Assembly: GCF_002865585.1 (NCBI RefSeq)
Contig: NZ_CP025581.1
Coordinates: 3,286,001 to 3,350,000, forward strand
From: Nocardioides houyundeii
Lineage (GTDB): Bacteria; Actinomycetota; Actinomycetes; Propionibacteriales; Nocardioidaceae
Reading direction: 5' to 3'
DNA: 64,000 nucleotides
Shown: in pieces, positions 43,554-52,334 of the stretch
How positions within the stretch are numbered: the stretch's first letter is position 1
Layout of the letters: each line of letters begins with the position of its first letter
Program-made: the position numbers and the translations under genes
Notes under the pieces: model-generated
The model's database searches: none
What the model saw: the letters and a program-made list of their open reading frames with translations, nothing else
Told to the model about the DNA's origin: nothing

Positions 43554-45036
43554 GCCGGGCGAAGAAGTTCGGCGCCTGCCAGTAGTACATCGACTCCCGG
43601 ACCACCGGCCGCCCGGTGCGCGGGGCGTGGATGATCATCCCGCTGCCGGCGTAGAGGGCGACGTGGTAGATCGAGGACGGGCTGGACGAGGAGCCCCAGA
43701 ACACCAGGTCCCCGGGGACCAGGTCCGCGGCCCGGATCGGCGTCGAGGCGGTGTACTGCCCGACCGAGTAGTGCGGCAGCGAGACGCCGCCGGCCTGCCA
43801 GGCGCCAGCCGTGAGGCCTGAGCAGTCCCAGGCGTCGGGACCTGCGGCGGCCCACTGGTAGGGATCGCCGATCTGCCGGGCCGCGAAGGCCACCGCGGCG
43901 GCAGCGCCGGTCTCCGGGGCCGGAGGGGTCGCGGGGGTGGGTGCCGGGGTGGGCGCGGGAGTGGGCGTCGCACTGGGCGTCCGGGTCGGCGCCACCGTCG
44001 GGATCCGCGTCGGGGCCGGCGTGGGGGTTGGTGTGGACCGCGGGCTCGGCGTGGGGGTCGGCGTGGATGTCGGCGTGGACCGCGGGGTCGGCGACGGGGC
44101 GACCGTCGGCGTGGACCGAGGGGTGGGCGACTGGGTCGCCTTCTGGGTCGCCTTCTGGGTCGCCTTGGCCTGCTTCGCGGCAGCCTCCTGGGCCGCTGCC
44201 TGCTCCGCCGCCAGCTGCTGGGCAGCCTCCTGAGCCGCCTGCTGGGCGGCCTCCTGAGCGGCCTGGCGCCGGCTCTCCTCCGCCGCCGCGGCCGCGGCCG
44301 CCGCCCGCTCCTCGAGCCGGGTCTGGCGCTGCCGGGCCAGGGAGACGCTGATGCCCTGCAGCTCGGCGAGCTCGCCGATCAGGCCGGCGCGCTGGACGGC
44401 GACCGCATCGGCCTCGGCCTGGGCGGCGTCGGCGGCCGCCACCGCGGTGCTCATGGCGGTCGCTGCCTCCTCCTCCAGCCGAGCGGCGCGGTCCTCGGCC
44501 TCGGTGGCCGAGGTGACGGCACTGTCGGCCAGGGTGGAGGCGACCTGGAACGCCTGGTAGCGGGTCTCCAGGGCATCGACCGCGTTGTCGACGGTGGCCG
44601 AGCGCTCCAGGTAGGTCCCGATGCCGTCCGAGTCCACCATCGCGACCATGCCGGACACCTCGGGCGCCGACTCGTAGGAGCGGACCAGCGTCTGGCTGTA
44701 GGCCTCCTGCTGGAGCGCGACGTCGGCCGACGCGGAGTCGGCGACGGTCCGGGCCTGCTCGGCACCTGCGCGCGCCTGCTCGAGCTCCCAGCTGGCGCGG
44801 TTGTAGGTCTCGGCCGCCTGCGCGGCGGCGATGGTGGCCCCCTGCCTGCGCTGGTCGGCGAGGACCAGGTCGGCGCGTACGGCGGCGAGGTCCCGGGCCT
44901 TGTCGTCCGCGGCCTGCTCGGCCGCGGCGACGTCGTCGGCGCTGGGGATCGGGTCGTCGGCGCCCTGGGCGCCTCCGGAGGCGGCGATCAGGAGCAGGAT
45001 GCTGATGGTTCCGGCGAGAGCACTGCGGGTGCGCAC
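43549..45036 (-). CDS. Secreted NlpC/P60 peptidoglycan hydrolase with coiled-coil region
   Basis: 495 residues. Signal peptide ([19 protein letters not shown]), then about 250 residues of Ala/Glu/Gln coiled coil, a Pro/Thr/Ser-rich linker of about 80 residues built from short [12 protein letters not shown] repeats, and an NlpC/P60 domain (about 378-495). The catalytic Cys is in DAWDCSGLT, His in IYHVALYAG and the third residue in MIIHAP. It probably cleaves D-Glu-diaminopimelate bonds during division or growth, with the coiled coil controlling activity (as in RipA/PcsB-type enzymes). The GTG at 45036 follows AAGGGGA by 6 bases. Confidence 0.93.
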   Translation of the reverse strand: MRTRSALAGTISILLLIAASGGAQGADDPIPSADDVAAAEQAADDKARDLAAVRADLVLADQRRQGATIAAAQAAETYNRASWELEQARAGAEQARTVADSASADVALQQEAYSQTLVRSYESAPEVSGMVAMVDSDGIGTYLERSATVDNAVDALETRYQAFQVASTLADSAVTSATEAEDRAARLEEEAATAMSTAVAAADAAQAEADAVAVQRAGLIGELAELQGISVSLARQRQTRLEERAAAAAAAAEESRRQAAQEAAQQAAQEAAQQLAAEQAAAQEAAAKQAKATQKATQKATQSPTPRSTPTVAPSPTPRSTPTSTPTPTPSPRSTPTPTPAPTRIPTVAPTRTPSATPTPAPTPAPTPATPPAPETGAAAAVAFAARQIGDPYQWAAAGPDAWDCSGLTAGAWQAGGVSLPHYSVGQYTASTPIRAADLVPGDLVFWGSSSSPSSIYHVALYAGSGMIIHAPRTGRPVVRESMYYWQAPNFFARP

Positions 45037-45069
45037 GGGTGTTCCCCTTGCTGGTGAGCCTGCGCCGGA

Positions 45070-45124
45070 GAGAGAGCTCTCTCCCACGGCGATGTCTCGG
45101 GCGGCTTCCCCACCGTCCGAGACA
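45070..45124 (-). promoter_or_regulatory. Structured 5' leader of the NlpC/P60 gene
   Basis: In the sense direction an 8-bp perfect stem TGTCTCGG/CCGAGACA (45117-45124 with 45093-45100) is followed by the 14-bp perfect palindrome GAGAGAGCTCTCTC (45070-45083), both before the Shine-Dalgarno. Cell-wall hydrolases of this kind are often under a ydaO (c-di-AMP) riboswitch in actinobacteria, but I do not find the conserved ydaO core, so only a structured leader is claimed. Confidence 0.4.
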
Positions 45125-45251
45125 CAACAGGCACGTTAGTTCCCATTCGCCCCACGGGGAACATCTTTCCCAACAAAGTTATGCAACTGTCGGCGTGTCG
45201 TCTTGACTACTACACCGATGTAATTCGCTGGCGCCGACGTGCGCCCGCGCC

Positions 45252-46325
45252 TCACTCCCGGTCGGAGGAGTCCGCCCGCGACGCGTCCGCCGTCGGGATC
45301 TCGGCGGTCGCCGAGGTCGGATAGGAGCGCAGGCGGTGTTTGCTGAACTTCTGCCCCGACGCCAGACCGCCGACGTAGAAGGAGACCAGGGCGATCGCCA
45401 CACCGGCGATGTCGTCGGCGACGTAGTGCCATCCGAAGTACAGGGTCGCGATCACGGTGAGGCCGAAGTTGACCCAGAAGACGATCTTCACGATCTGGTT
45501 GCGCACCGTGTACTGCACCATCAGCGCCACCAGCAGGGTCACCCCGGTGTGCAGGCTGGCGAACCCCGCCACGGACTGCACCGCACCCTCGACCCCGTCG
45601 TGGATGACCCCCTTGCGGGCATAGAACAGCGACTCCATCAGCGCGCTGGTCCCGCTCTCGGGGAGGTCGGCGTACAGCCACGGGTAGCGGAACCCCGGGC
45701 CCAGGGTGGGCAGCGCGTAGTACGAGGCGGTGCCGAGGGTCCAGATCAGCACCTGCGAGGTGACGAACCAGTAGCCGAAGGTGATGTTGCGGGACCAGAC
45801 CAGGAAGACCGCCACCCCGATCGGCACCAGCGGCAGGAACCAGAGGTAGATGTAGGAGAGCACGTGCGCGCTGACCCCGGTGCCGAACATCGCGTGCAGC
45901 ACGTTCGCGGGCTCGTGGCCCATGAACAGGGCACGGTCCAGCACGTGCAGCTCGCGGTCGTACTTCTTGTCGCCGGTGATGAACGGCAGGAACGACTTGA
46001 GGTTCCGGTAGCTGACGTAGGTGACGTAGAAGCAGACGATCCCCAGCACGTTGAGCGTCAGCCGGTCCCGGTTCCAGTGCGTGTGCCAGCGCTTCTTCAT
46101 GGCGGCCCAGCCCTGGACGGGGTGGCCCTTGGCCTCCCAGAAGTACCGCGGCAGCATGTCGGCCAGCAGCGCCGCGAACAGCAGCAGCGGCAGCCGGAGC
46201 CAGGACGGGCCCAGGAACCCCTCAGGGTCGACCAGGGGCCGATCCAGCGAGATCGACGCGGCCAGGGCGAGGACCCCCATCACGACGGTCACCCCGATGA
46301 GCAGGACGTAGGCGCGGCGATACAC
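45252..46325 (-). CDS. PAP2-superfamily membrane protein (PAP2_3 type)
   Basis: 357 residues with about seven membrane helices. The phosphatase centre is GFASLHTGVTLL and YFGWHYVADDIAG. It is a distant relative of the PAP2-type protein at 19251-20216. The substrate is unknown; a lipid phosphate or phosphoinositol-type head-group transfer is likely for the family. The C-terminal 40 residues are polar. It begins 24 bases after the thiamine ATPase gene on the same strand, but a minus-strand TAGACT box upstream may give it its own promoter. Confidence 0.88.
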   Translation of the reverse strand: MYRRAYVLLIGVTVVMGVLALAASISLDRPLVDPEGFLGPSWLRLPLLLFAALLADMLPRYFWEAKGHPVQGWAAMKKRWHTHWNRDRLTLNVLGIVCFYVTYVSYRNLKSFLPFITGDKKYDRELHVLDRALFMGHEPANVLHAMFGTGVSAHVLSYIYLWFLPLVPIGVAVFLVWSRNITFGYWFVTSQVLIWTLGTASYYALPTLGPGFRYPWLYADLPESGTSALMESLFYARKGVIHDGVEGAVQSVAGFASLHTGVTLLVALMVQYTVRNQIVKIVFWVNFGLTVIATLYFGWHYVADDIAGVAIALVSFYVGGLASGQKFSKHRLRSYPTSATAEIPTADASRADSSDRE

Positions 46326-46349
46326 CCCGGCAGTCTAGGGACCCGACGC

Positions 46350-47357
46350 TCACGCGTCCGAATCCGGTATCCGGGCGATACGGGACGGCTCCACCACCAG
46401 AGGCACCTGCTCTCCCACCGCCACCCGGGCATCGAGGCGGGCCACCGCGTGCAGCCGCCCGACCCCCGGTACGTCGACCTGGAGCCGCAGCAGCTCCGGC
46501 GTGCTGAGCACCGCGGTCACCGTGCCGGTCAGCCGGCCGGCGGGATCCACCACCAGGGCCGAGCGCCGCAGCGCCAGCAGCCCGCCCGGCTCCAGGCCCG
46601 CCGCGACCGCCATCCGGCGCGCGGCCTCGTCGCGCAGCACCCCGGCGTAGCCGAGGAACTCCGCGGTGACCGCGTCCACCGGCTCCGCCCACACCCCGGA
46701 GATGGGTCCCTGCTGCACGACCCGCCCCGAGAACATCACCGCGATGCGGTCGGCGACGATGAACGCCTCGTCGTGGTCGTGGGTGACCATCAGCGCCGTG
46801 GTCCCGGACTCGCGCAGGATCCTGGCCAGGTCGGCGGCCAGCGACTCCCGCAGCGCGGCGTCCAGCGCGGAGAGCGGCTCGTCGAGCAGGAGCAGCCGGG
46901 GCTGGACCGCGAGCGCCCGGGCCAGCGCCACGCGCTGCCGCTCGCCGCCGGACAGGGTGGCCGGCATCCGGTCGGCGTACCCGGCCAGCCCGACCAGCTC
47001 CAGCAGCTCGGCCACCCGCGCTGCGACCGTCGCGGGGGGCACCCGCCGCAGCCGCAGCGCGTAGCCCACGTTGCGGGCCACCGACAGGTGGGAGAAGAGC
47101 TGCCCGTCCTGGAACATCAGCGCGAACCCCCGCCGGTGCGTGGGACGCCCGGCCAGGTCCTCGCCGTCGAAGCGGACCGTCCCGGCGCTGACCGGCTCCA
47201 GCCCGGCGATGCTGCGCAGCAGGGTGGACTTGCCGCAGCCCGAGGGACCGAGCACGGCCAGCACCTCGCCCCCCGGCAGGTCCAGGGAGACGGAGTCGAC
47301 GGCGACCAGGTCGCCGTAGCGCACGGAGACGTCGCGGAGCGAGAGGAGGGCAGCCAT
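46350..47357 (-). CDS. thiQ: Thiamine-type ABC transporter ATP-binding protein
   Basis: 335 residues. Walker A GPSGCGKST, Q-loop LMFQDGQLF, signature LSGGERQRVALARAL, Walker B LLLLDEP and H-loop THD are all present; a TOBE-like C-terminal domain (about 250-330) follows. The Fbp/Thi-type ATPase works with the two-domain permease encoded 4 bases upstream. The gene name rests on the TPP riboswitch that controls the operon; the sequence alone would also allow iron transport. Confidence 0.88.
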   Translation of the reverse strand: MAALLSLRDVSVRYGDLVAVDSVSLDLPGGEVLAVLGPSGCGKSTLLRSIAGLEPVSAGTVRFDGEDLAGRPTHRRGFALMFQDGQLFSHLSVARNVGYALRLRRVPPATVAARVAELLELVGLAGYADRMPATLSGGERQRVALARALAVQPRLLLLDEPLSALDAALRESLAADLARILRESGTTALMVTHDHDEAFIVADRIAVMFSGRVVQQGPISGVWAEPVDAVTAEFLGYAGVLRDEAARRMAVAAGLEPGGLLALRRSALVVDPAGRLTGTVTAVLSTPELLRLQVDVPGVGRLHAVARLDARVAVGEQVPLVVEPSRIARIPDSDA

Positions 47358-47361
47358 GTCG

Positions 47362-49026
47362 CTAGAAGGCTCCCACGGCCGGCACCCGCAGGCGCTCCAC
47401 GGCGAGCATCACCACGGCCGTGACGCCGGCCAGCACCACCGACGCGGCCAGCGCCATGCCGTAGTTCATCTCGCCGGGGTTGCCGATCAGGCGGAAGATC
47501 ACCACCGGCACGGTCGGGTTCTCCTCCCGGGCCAGGAAGGAGGTGGCCCCGAACTCCCCCAGCGACGCCGCGAACGCGAAGCCGGTGGCGGCGAGCAGCG
47601 GCTTCCAGACCGCGGGGACGTCCACGGTGAGGAAGGAGCGCAGCGCGCCGGCCCCGAGCGAGGCTGCGGCCTGGCGCTGACGGTCGTCCAGGCCGGCCAG
47701 CACCGGGACCAGGGTGCGGACCACCAGCGGCAGCGCCACCAGCGCCTGGGCGATCGGCACCAGCAGCGCCGAGTCCCGCAGGTCCACCGGCGGCCGGTCC
47801 AGGGCGATCAGGAAGCCGAAGCCGAGGGTGACCGCGGAGACTCCCAGGGGGAGCATGAACAGGCCGTCGAGCCAGGACCGCAGCCGGCGCTCGGCCCGGG
47901 TGTGGGAGCGGCGCGTGACCATCACGGCCAGGACCAGCCCTAGGACCAGCGCCATCGTGGTCGCGTCGGCCGCGGTGCGCAGCGAGGTGGCCAGCGCCTG
48001 GGTCACCGGGACCAGCAGCGCCCGGTCCTCGCCGGTCCCCGAGAGGGCCCGGTAGTTGCCCAGGCCCCACTCGCCCCCGACCCGCAGCGAGCCCACCACG
48101 AGGGTGACCAGCGGCGTCGCCACGAACACCACCAGCACTCCGGTCATCGCCATCGCCGGGAGGTCGTGCCGGGTCGGGCGTCTCGGCGCCACGGCGCGAC
48201 GCGACACGGTCGTGGCACCGTTGCGGGTGCGGCCGGTGAGCACCAGCAGTGCGGTGATCAGCACCAGCTGCAGCACCGAGAGCGCGGCGGCCGCCTGCAG
48301 GTCGAACAGGGTGGTGGTGAGCAGGTAGATCTCGGTCTCCACCGTGGCGTAGCGCACCCCGCCGAGCACCAGCACGATCCCGAAGGCGGTGGCGCAGAAC
48401 AGGAACACCACCGAGGCGGCGGAGACGATCGCCGGTCTCAGGGCCGGGAGGGTGACGGTGCGCAGCACCTGCCACGGCGAGGCCCCGAGCGCCGCCGCCG
48501 CCTCGCCCGGCCGCGGGTCCAGCCCCTCCCAGGCCGCCCCCACGGAGCGGATCACCACGGCTGCGTTGAAGAACGCCAGGCCCGCGACGATCGCGACCGG
48601 GGTGCCGTCCAGGCCCAGGAAGCCCAGGGGCCCGGACTCGCCGAGCAGCTGTCGGAAGGCGACCCCCACCACGACCGTGGGCAGCACGAACGGCACCAGC
48701 AGCGCAGCTCGCAGCACGGCGCGTCCGGGCAGCGCGAGCCGGCTCAGCGCGTACGCGGCCGGCAGTCCCAGGAGCAGCGAGAGCGCGGTACCGGCCAGCG
48801 CGGAGCCCAGGGTGAAGGCCAGCACCCGCCCCACCCGGGGCCGGGCCAGGACCTGGAGCACCCCTGGGACGTCGAGGTGTCCGTCGACGACGAAGCCGCG
48901 GCCCACCATCGCGGCGACGGGCAGCACGAAGAAGACGCCGAGGACCAGCAGCGGCCCCGTTGCCAGGGCGCCCAGGACCAGCAGCCGCCGGGGCGGCCGC
49001 ACCCCGCTCGCCGGGTGAGGAGTCAC
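47362..49026 (-). CDS. thiP: Thiamine-type ABC transporter permease (fused double permease)
   Basis: 554 residues with about twelve membrane helices in two homologous halves. Each has an EAA-type loop: GEAAAALGASPWQVLRTVTLPALRP and RQAAASLGAGALRSFLTVDVPAVWKP. This fused architecture is the ThiP/FbpB type. The GTG start at 49026 overlaps the stop of the binding-protein gene (GTGA). Confidence 0.9.
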   Translation of the reverse strand: MTPHPASGVRPPRRLLVLGALATGPLLVLGVFFVLPVAAMVGRGFVVDGHLDVPGVLQVLARPRVGRVLAFTLGSALAGTALSLLLGLPAAYALSRLALPGRAVLRAALLVPFVLPTVVVGVAFRQLLGESGPLGFLGLDGTPVAIVAGLAFFNAAVVIRSVGAAWEGLDPRPGEAAAALGASPWQVLRTVTLPALRPAIVSAASVVFLFCATAFGIVLVLGGVRYATVETEIYLLTTTLFDLQAAAALSVLQLVLITALLVLTGRTRNGATTVSRRAVAPRRPTRHDLPAMAMTGVLVVFVATPLVTLVVGSLRVGGEWGLGNYRALSGTGEDRALLVPVTQALATSLRTAADATTMALVLGLVLAVMVTRRSHTRAERRLRSWLDGLFMLPLGVSAVTLGFGFLIALDRPPVDLRDSALLVPIAQALVALPLVVRTLVPVLAGLDDRQRQAAASLGAGALRSFLTVDVPAVWKPLLAATGFAFAASLGEFGATSFLAREENPTVPVVIFRLIGNPGEMNYGMALAASVVLAGVTAVVMLAVERLRVPAVGAF

Positions 49027-50108
49027 TCGGTGGTGAGGTCGGTCCACTGCTGGAGCCACTTGTCCCGGTTGGTCGCGATGTCGGCGGGGTCGACCGTGTA
49101 GGGGTCCTCGGGGCGGGCGGCGTACCGGGCCCAGTCCTCGGGCAGGTCCACGCCCGTGACCACCGGGAAGACGTACATGCTCTCCGGCAGCGCCGCCTGG
49201 GTCTTCGGCTCCTGCAGGAACGCGACCAGGTCCCTCGCACCCTCGGGGTTGGCCGCACCCTTGAGCACCCCGGCGTACTCCACCTGCTGGAAGCAGGTCT
49301 CCAGCAGCGCGCTGGTCGTGGACTTCTCCGCCCCCTCGGGCACGGTGAACGCGGGTGAGGAGTCGTAGGAGACCACGATGGGCCGCTCCCCGCCCTCGCC
49401 GCCCTGGGTGAAGTCGGTGTAGTAGGCGTCCGACCAGCCGTCGACGACCTTGAGGCCGTTGTCCAGCAGCTCCGACCAGTACGCCGGCCACTCCTCGCCG
49501 AAGGCGGCGACCGTGGTCAGCAGGAAGGCCATGCCCGGCGATGAGGTCGACGCGGCCGGGGTCACCATCAGGTCCCGGTACGCCGGCTTCGTCAGGTCCG
49601 CCAGCGTCCGCGGCGGGGCCACGTCCTGCTCGGCGAACCAGGTGTCGTCGATGTTGACGCAGACGGCCGCCACGTCGACCGGGGTGAGCCGGTCGGAGCC
49701 CTCGGGGAGCTCGTAGCGACCGGCGCCGGGGGCTCGCGGCGGGTCGTAGGGGGCGAAGACCCCTTCGTCCAGGACCCGGGAGGCGAAGGTGTTGTCGACC
49801 CCGAACGCCACGTCGCCGGTGGGGTTCTCCTTGGTCAGCGCCAGCTTGGCGCTCAGCGCGCCGGCGTCGCCGGAGGAGCGCACCACCACCTCGTGGCCGT
49901 ACTCCTCGCGGAACTCCGCGAGCAGCTCCTCGGGCAGCGAGAAGGAGTCGTGGGTGACCAGCACCACCTCGCTCGCCCCGCCGGCCTCGGCGGCCTTGTC
50001 CTCACCCCCGAGCAGGCTGCAGGCGCCGAGCAGCGCACCGGTCAGTGCCAGTGCCGTCGCCCGGTGGAACGTGGTGAGCCTCGGGCTCGTGCAGGCGTGC
50101 GTGTTCAC
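49023..50108 (-). CDS. thiB: Thiamine-type ABC transporter substrate-binding lipoprotein
   Basis: 361 residues. A lipoprotein signal ends in the lipobox LLGAC. The binding domain begins at EVVLVTHDSFSLPEELLAEF and carries GVDNTFASRVL and PIVVSYDSSPAF, as in ThiB/TbpA. The GTG at 50108 has its Shine-Dalgarno (AAGGGAG) inside the last stem of the TPP riboswitch, so thiamine pyrophosphate should block translation. Confidence 0.92.
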   Translation of the reverse strand: MNTHACTSPRLTTFHRATALALTGALLGACSLLGGEDKAAEAGGASEVVLVTHDSFSLPEELLAEFREEYGHEVVVRSSGDAGALSAKLALTKENPTGDVAFGVDNTFASRVLDEGVFAPYDPPRAPGAGRYELPEGSDRLTPVDVAAVCVNIDDTWFAEQDVAPPRTLADLTKPAYRDLMVTPAASTSSPGMAFLLTTVAAFGEEWPAYWSELLDNGLKVVDGWSDAYYTDFTQGGEGGERPIVVSYDSSPAFTVPEGAEKSTTSALLETCFQQVEYAGVLKGAANPEGARDLVAFLQEPKTQAALPESMYVFPVVTGVDLPEDWARYAARPEDPYTVDPADIATNRDKWLQQWTDLTTE

Positions 50109-50113
50109 GTGAT

Positions 50114-50211
50114 GACTCCCTTCGCCGGTGCTAACCGGAGCAGGTTCTTAGGGTCTGCGGCGGATCCGCACTCTCAGCACCCGAGTCCTCGCGGACGAAG
50201 TGCTCCCCTGT
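50114..50211 (-). ncRNA. TPP riboswitch (thi-box) upstream of thiBPQ
   Basis: The sense strand shows every conserved piece in order: GGGGAGC, GGTGCTGAGAG, GACCCTAAGAACCTG, CCGGTTAGCACCGG and CGAAGGGAG. The thiB Shine-Dalgarno is part of the terminal GAAGGGAG, which fits control by sequestration of the ribosome-binding site. Its presence is the best evidence that the ABC system imports thiamine or a precursor. Confidence 0.96.
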
Positions 50212-50226
50212 CTTGTGCCGGCCAGC

Positions 50227-51159
50227 CTACAGATAGCCGAACCGCTTCAGCAGCGGCCACGCGATCGCGGTCACCACAGCCCGGTCCGAGCGCGACATCC
50301 GGGTGCGCCACGCGTCGTCGGCGCGCAGCTCGGTGATCCCGGTGCGGAACCGCATCGGGTTGCCCGCCACCGAGTGGCTCGGGTGCAGCTCGATGCTGTG
50401 GTCGTCCACCATCGGCAGCTCCGGCCGGCCCGGCAGCCCGAGCGCGTCCCAGGCCCCGGCAACGGCCTCGGCCGGGGAGGCCACCAGGTCCTCGTAGCGC
50501 AGCCGGGTCACCGGGACGCCGCGCCAGGCCAGCCCCTGGACCGTCAGGTTGCCCGACATCCACAGGGCGGTGCTGCGGGCCGGGGAAAAGCGCGGCATCG
50601 GCTCGCCGTCCGCCTCGGGGCGGGCCACCACCTTGGCCCAGGAGTGCGCCACCCCGCGGGCGTCGCGCACGATGTGCAGCACCCGCAGGTCCAGGTCCTC
50701 AAGGTGGCTCAGGGTCACGGCCGTGGGGATCTCCTTGCTGGAGTCGACCAGGATCCGGGCGCCGCTGACCTGCTGGGCCGCGGCGTAGACGGCGCGGAAC
50801 CAGCCGGCGTACTCCTCGATGGCGGCGCGAGTGGCGGCGTCCGGTCGGCGCCGTACCGTGCGCGGCAGCCGGCGCTGGCGGTCCACCTGCGACTTGAGCT
50901 CGGCGATCCGGTCCACCTCGACCCGCTCCCACCCATCGAAGGCGAGGCGCCCCACCTCGCTCCAGAAGGGGCACTGGTGGAACGGGCACTGGCACGCGCA
51001 CAGCTGGTCCTCGCGCACGCCCCGCTCCCACAGGTGCACGACCTCCCCGAGCAGGGTGACGCCGTCGATCTCGGCGAGCAGCCGCTCCGCCAGGGTGGAC
51101 CCGCTGCGTCCCCAGCCGGCGATGTAGAGGACCAGCGGGTCGCCGGGCTGGCCGCCCAT
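50227..51159 (-). CDS. Sulfotransferase family protein
   Basis: 310 residues. The PAPS loop is LYIAGWGRSGSTLAERLL at about 11-28; the 3'-phosphate region is LHIVRDARGVAHSW, and RYEDLVASP is typical. A cysteine cluster CACQCPFHQCPFW near residue 55-67 may bind a metal and is shared by some actinobacterial members. It starts 1 base after the stop of the MBL-fold gene, so both form an operon. The acceptor is unknown. Confidence 0.92.
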   Translation of the reverse strand: MGGQPGDPLVLYIAGWGRSGSTLAERLLAEIDGVTLLGEVVHLWERGVREDQLCACQCPFHQCPFWSEVGRLAFDGWERVEVDRIAELKSQVDRQRRLPRTVRRRPDAATRAAIEEYAGWFRAVYAAAQQVSGARILVDSSKEIPTAVTLSHLEDLDLRVLHIVRDARGVAHSWAKVVARPEADGEPMPRFSPARSTALWMSGNLTVQGLAWRGVPVTRLRYEDLVASPAEAVAGAWDALGLPGRPELPMVDDHSIELHPSHSVAGNPMRFRTGITELRADDAWRTRMSRSDRAVVTAIAWPLLKRFGYL

Positions 51160-51160
51160 C

Positions 51161-52243
51161 TCAGGCCTGGCTGACGCGCCGGTAGACGTCCACGCCGTCC
51201 ACGTCGGCGACGGTGACGTCGCCGCGGGCCACCAGCAGCACCAGGTGGGCCCGGGTCTCCATCGTGGCCAGGGCGGTGTTGAACACGTCCAGGCTCTCCA
51301 GCCGGCGCTCGTGCCGGGTCCAGCCCAGTCCACCCGCCACCTCGTACGCCGTCCGCTCGCCCGAGCCCACGATCTCCAGGCACTGCGCCAGCCGGTGCTC
51401 GTGGTGGGCCAGCAGCTCCTCGGCCCTGGCGTGCGAGGAGGGCGCCAGGGGTCCGTGGGCCGGGAGCAGGCGCAGGTCGGGCAGGGCGCGGACCTTGGCG
51501 AGCGAGGTCATGAAGTCACCCAGCGGCTGCTCCGGGGTCCCGCCCTCGAAGCCGATGGAGGGGGTGATGGTGGGCAGCACGTGGTCGCCGGAGAAGAGCA
51601 GCCCGGCCGCGGTGTCGGCGAAGACGAAGTGGCCCTGGGTGTGACCCGGCGTGGCGACCGCGTCCAGCCGGCGCCCTCCCACGGCGATCTGGTGGTCGCC
51701 GTCCAGCCAGGTGTCGGGGTAGCCCCAGACCGAGGGGTCCGGCTCGGCCTCCCCGGCGTGGTTGCCCCAGATCTTGGCGATGTCGGTGGCACCGGCGCGC
51801 AGCAGCATCGCCATGTGCGGGTCCCCGCCGCTGAAGCCGTCCTGGATCTCGTCGAGCGACCCCTTGTCGCCGATCCCGAGGCTGACGTGGGCGCCGTGCT
51901 CGGTGCGCAGCGCGACCGCCTGGGTGTAGTGGTCGCGGTGGGCGTGGGTGACCAGGAAGGAGCGGATGTCGGCCGGGGTGTGCCCCAGCAGCGCCAGCGA
52001 CCGCTCGAGCACCGCGCGGGCGGCCTCGATGGCCCAGCCGCCGTCGATCAGGGTGAGGCCGTCGTCGGTCTCCACGGTGTAGACGTTGATGGCGCGCAGG
52101 CCGTCCATCGGCAGCGGGAGCGGGATCCGGTGGACGCCGGGCGCCACCGGCCAGGCGCCCTCCTCGGTCCAGGCGGCGCCCGAGTCCGGCGACACCGCAC
52201 CGGCGGTCGAGGTGGACGGGGCGGCAGGGGTGGTCTCAGTCAT
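51161..52243 (-). CDS. MBL-fold metallo-hydrolase
   Basis: 360 residues. The metal motif is THAHRDHYTQA; later ligands are in TPGHTQGHFVF and FSGDHVLP; a C-terminal helical winged-helix-like segment (ERRLESLDVFNTALATMETRAHL) resembles the LACTB2-type region. The N-terminal 30 residues are low-complexity. The class hydrolyses thioesters, lactones or RNA; the substrate here is unknown. It is co-transcribed with a sulfotransferase and preceded by a TetR-like palindrome. Confidence 0.9.
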   Translation of the reverse strand: MTETTPAAPSTSTAGAVSPDSGAAWTEEGAWPVAPGVHRIPLPLPMDGLRAINVYTVETDDGLTLIDGGWAIEAARAVLERSLALLGHTPADIRSFLVTHAHRDHYTQAVALRTEHGAHVSLGIGDKGSLDEIQDGFSGGDPHMAMLLRAGATDIAKIWGNHAGEAEPDPSVWGYPDTWLDGDHQIAVGGRRLDAVATPGHTQGHFVFADTAAGLLFSGDHVLPTITPSIGFEGGTPEQPLGDFMTSLAKVRALPDLRLLPAHGPLAPSSHARAEELLAHHEHRLAQCLEIVGSGERTAYEVAGGLGWTRHERRLESLDVFNTALATMETRAHLVLLVARGDVTVADVDGVDVYRRVSQA

Positions 52244-52252
52244 AGCAGCGCC

Positions 52253-52281
52253 ACTGTAAGCGGTGCCAGACCGATCGGTCT
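52253..52281 (-). promoter_or_regulatory. Promoter and TetR-like operator of the MBL-fold gene
   Basis: Minus-strand TACAGT (52253-52258) lies 9 bases before the ATG. Ten bases further upstream is the perfect 14-bp palindrome AGACCGATCGGTCT (52268-52281), the form of many TetR-family operators, in the spacer between -10 and -35. It sits between this gene and the divergent membrane-protein gene, so it may control both. No TetR gene is in the window. Confidence 0.5.
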
Positions 52282-52334
52282 CAACGCTCGGCTGCGGCCG
52301 GCACCCAGGGTCCGGTTGAGGCAGGCTGTCGCGG

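Noticed and set aside
45037..45250. ydaO c-di-AMP riboswitch before the NlpC/P60 gene
   Set aside because: Context is right, but the conserved GGGGAACC-like and GGGGTGAA-like core segments are not visible; reported only as a structured leader.
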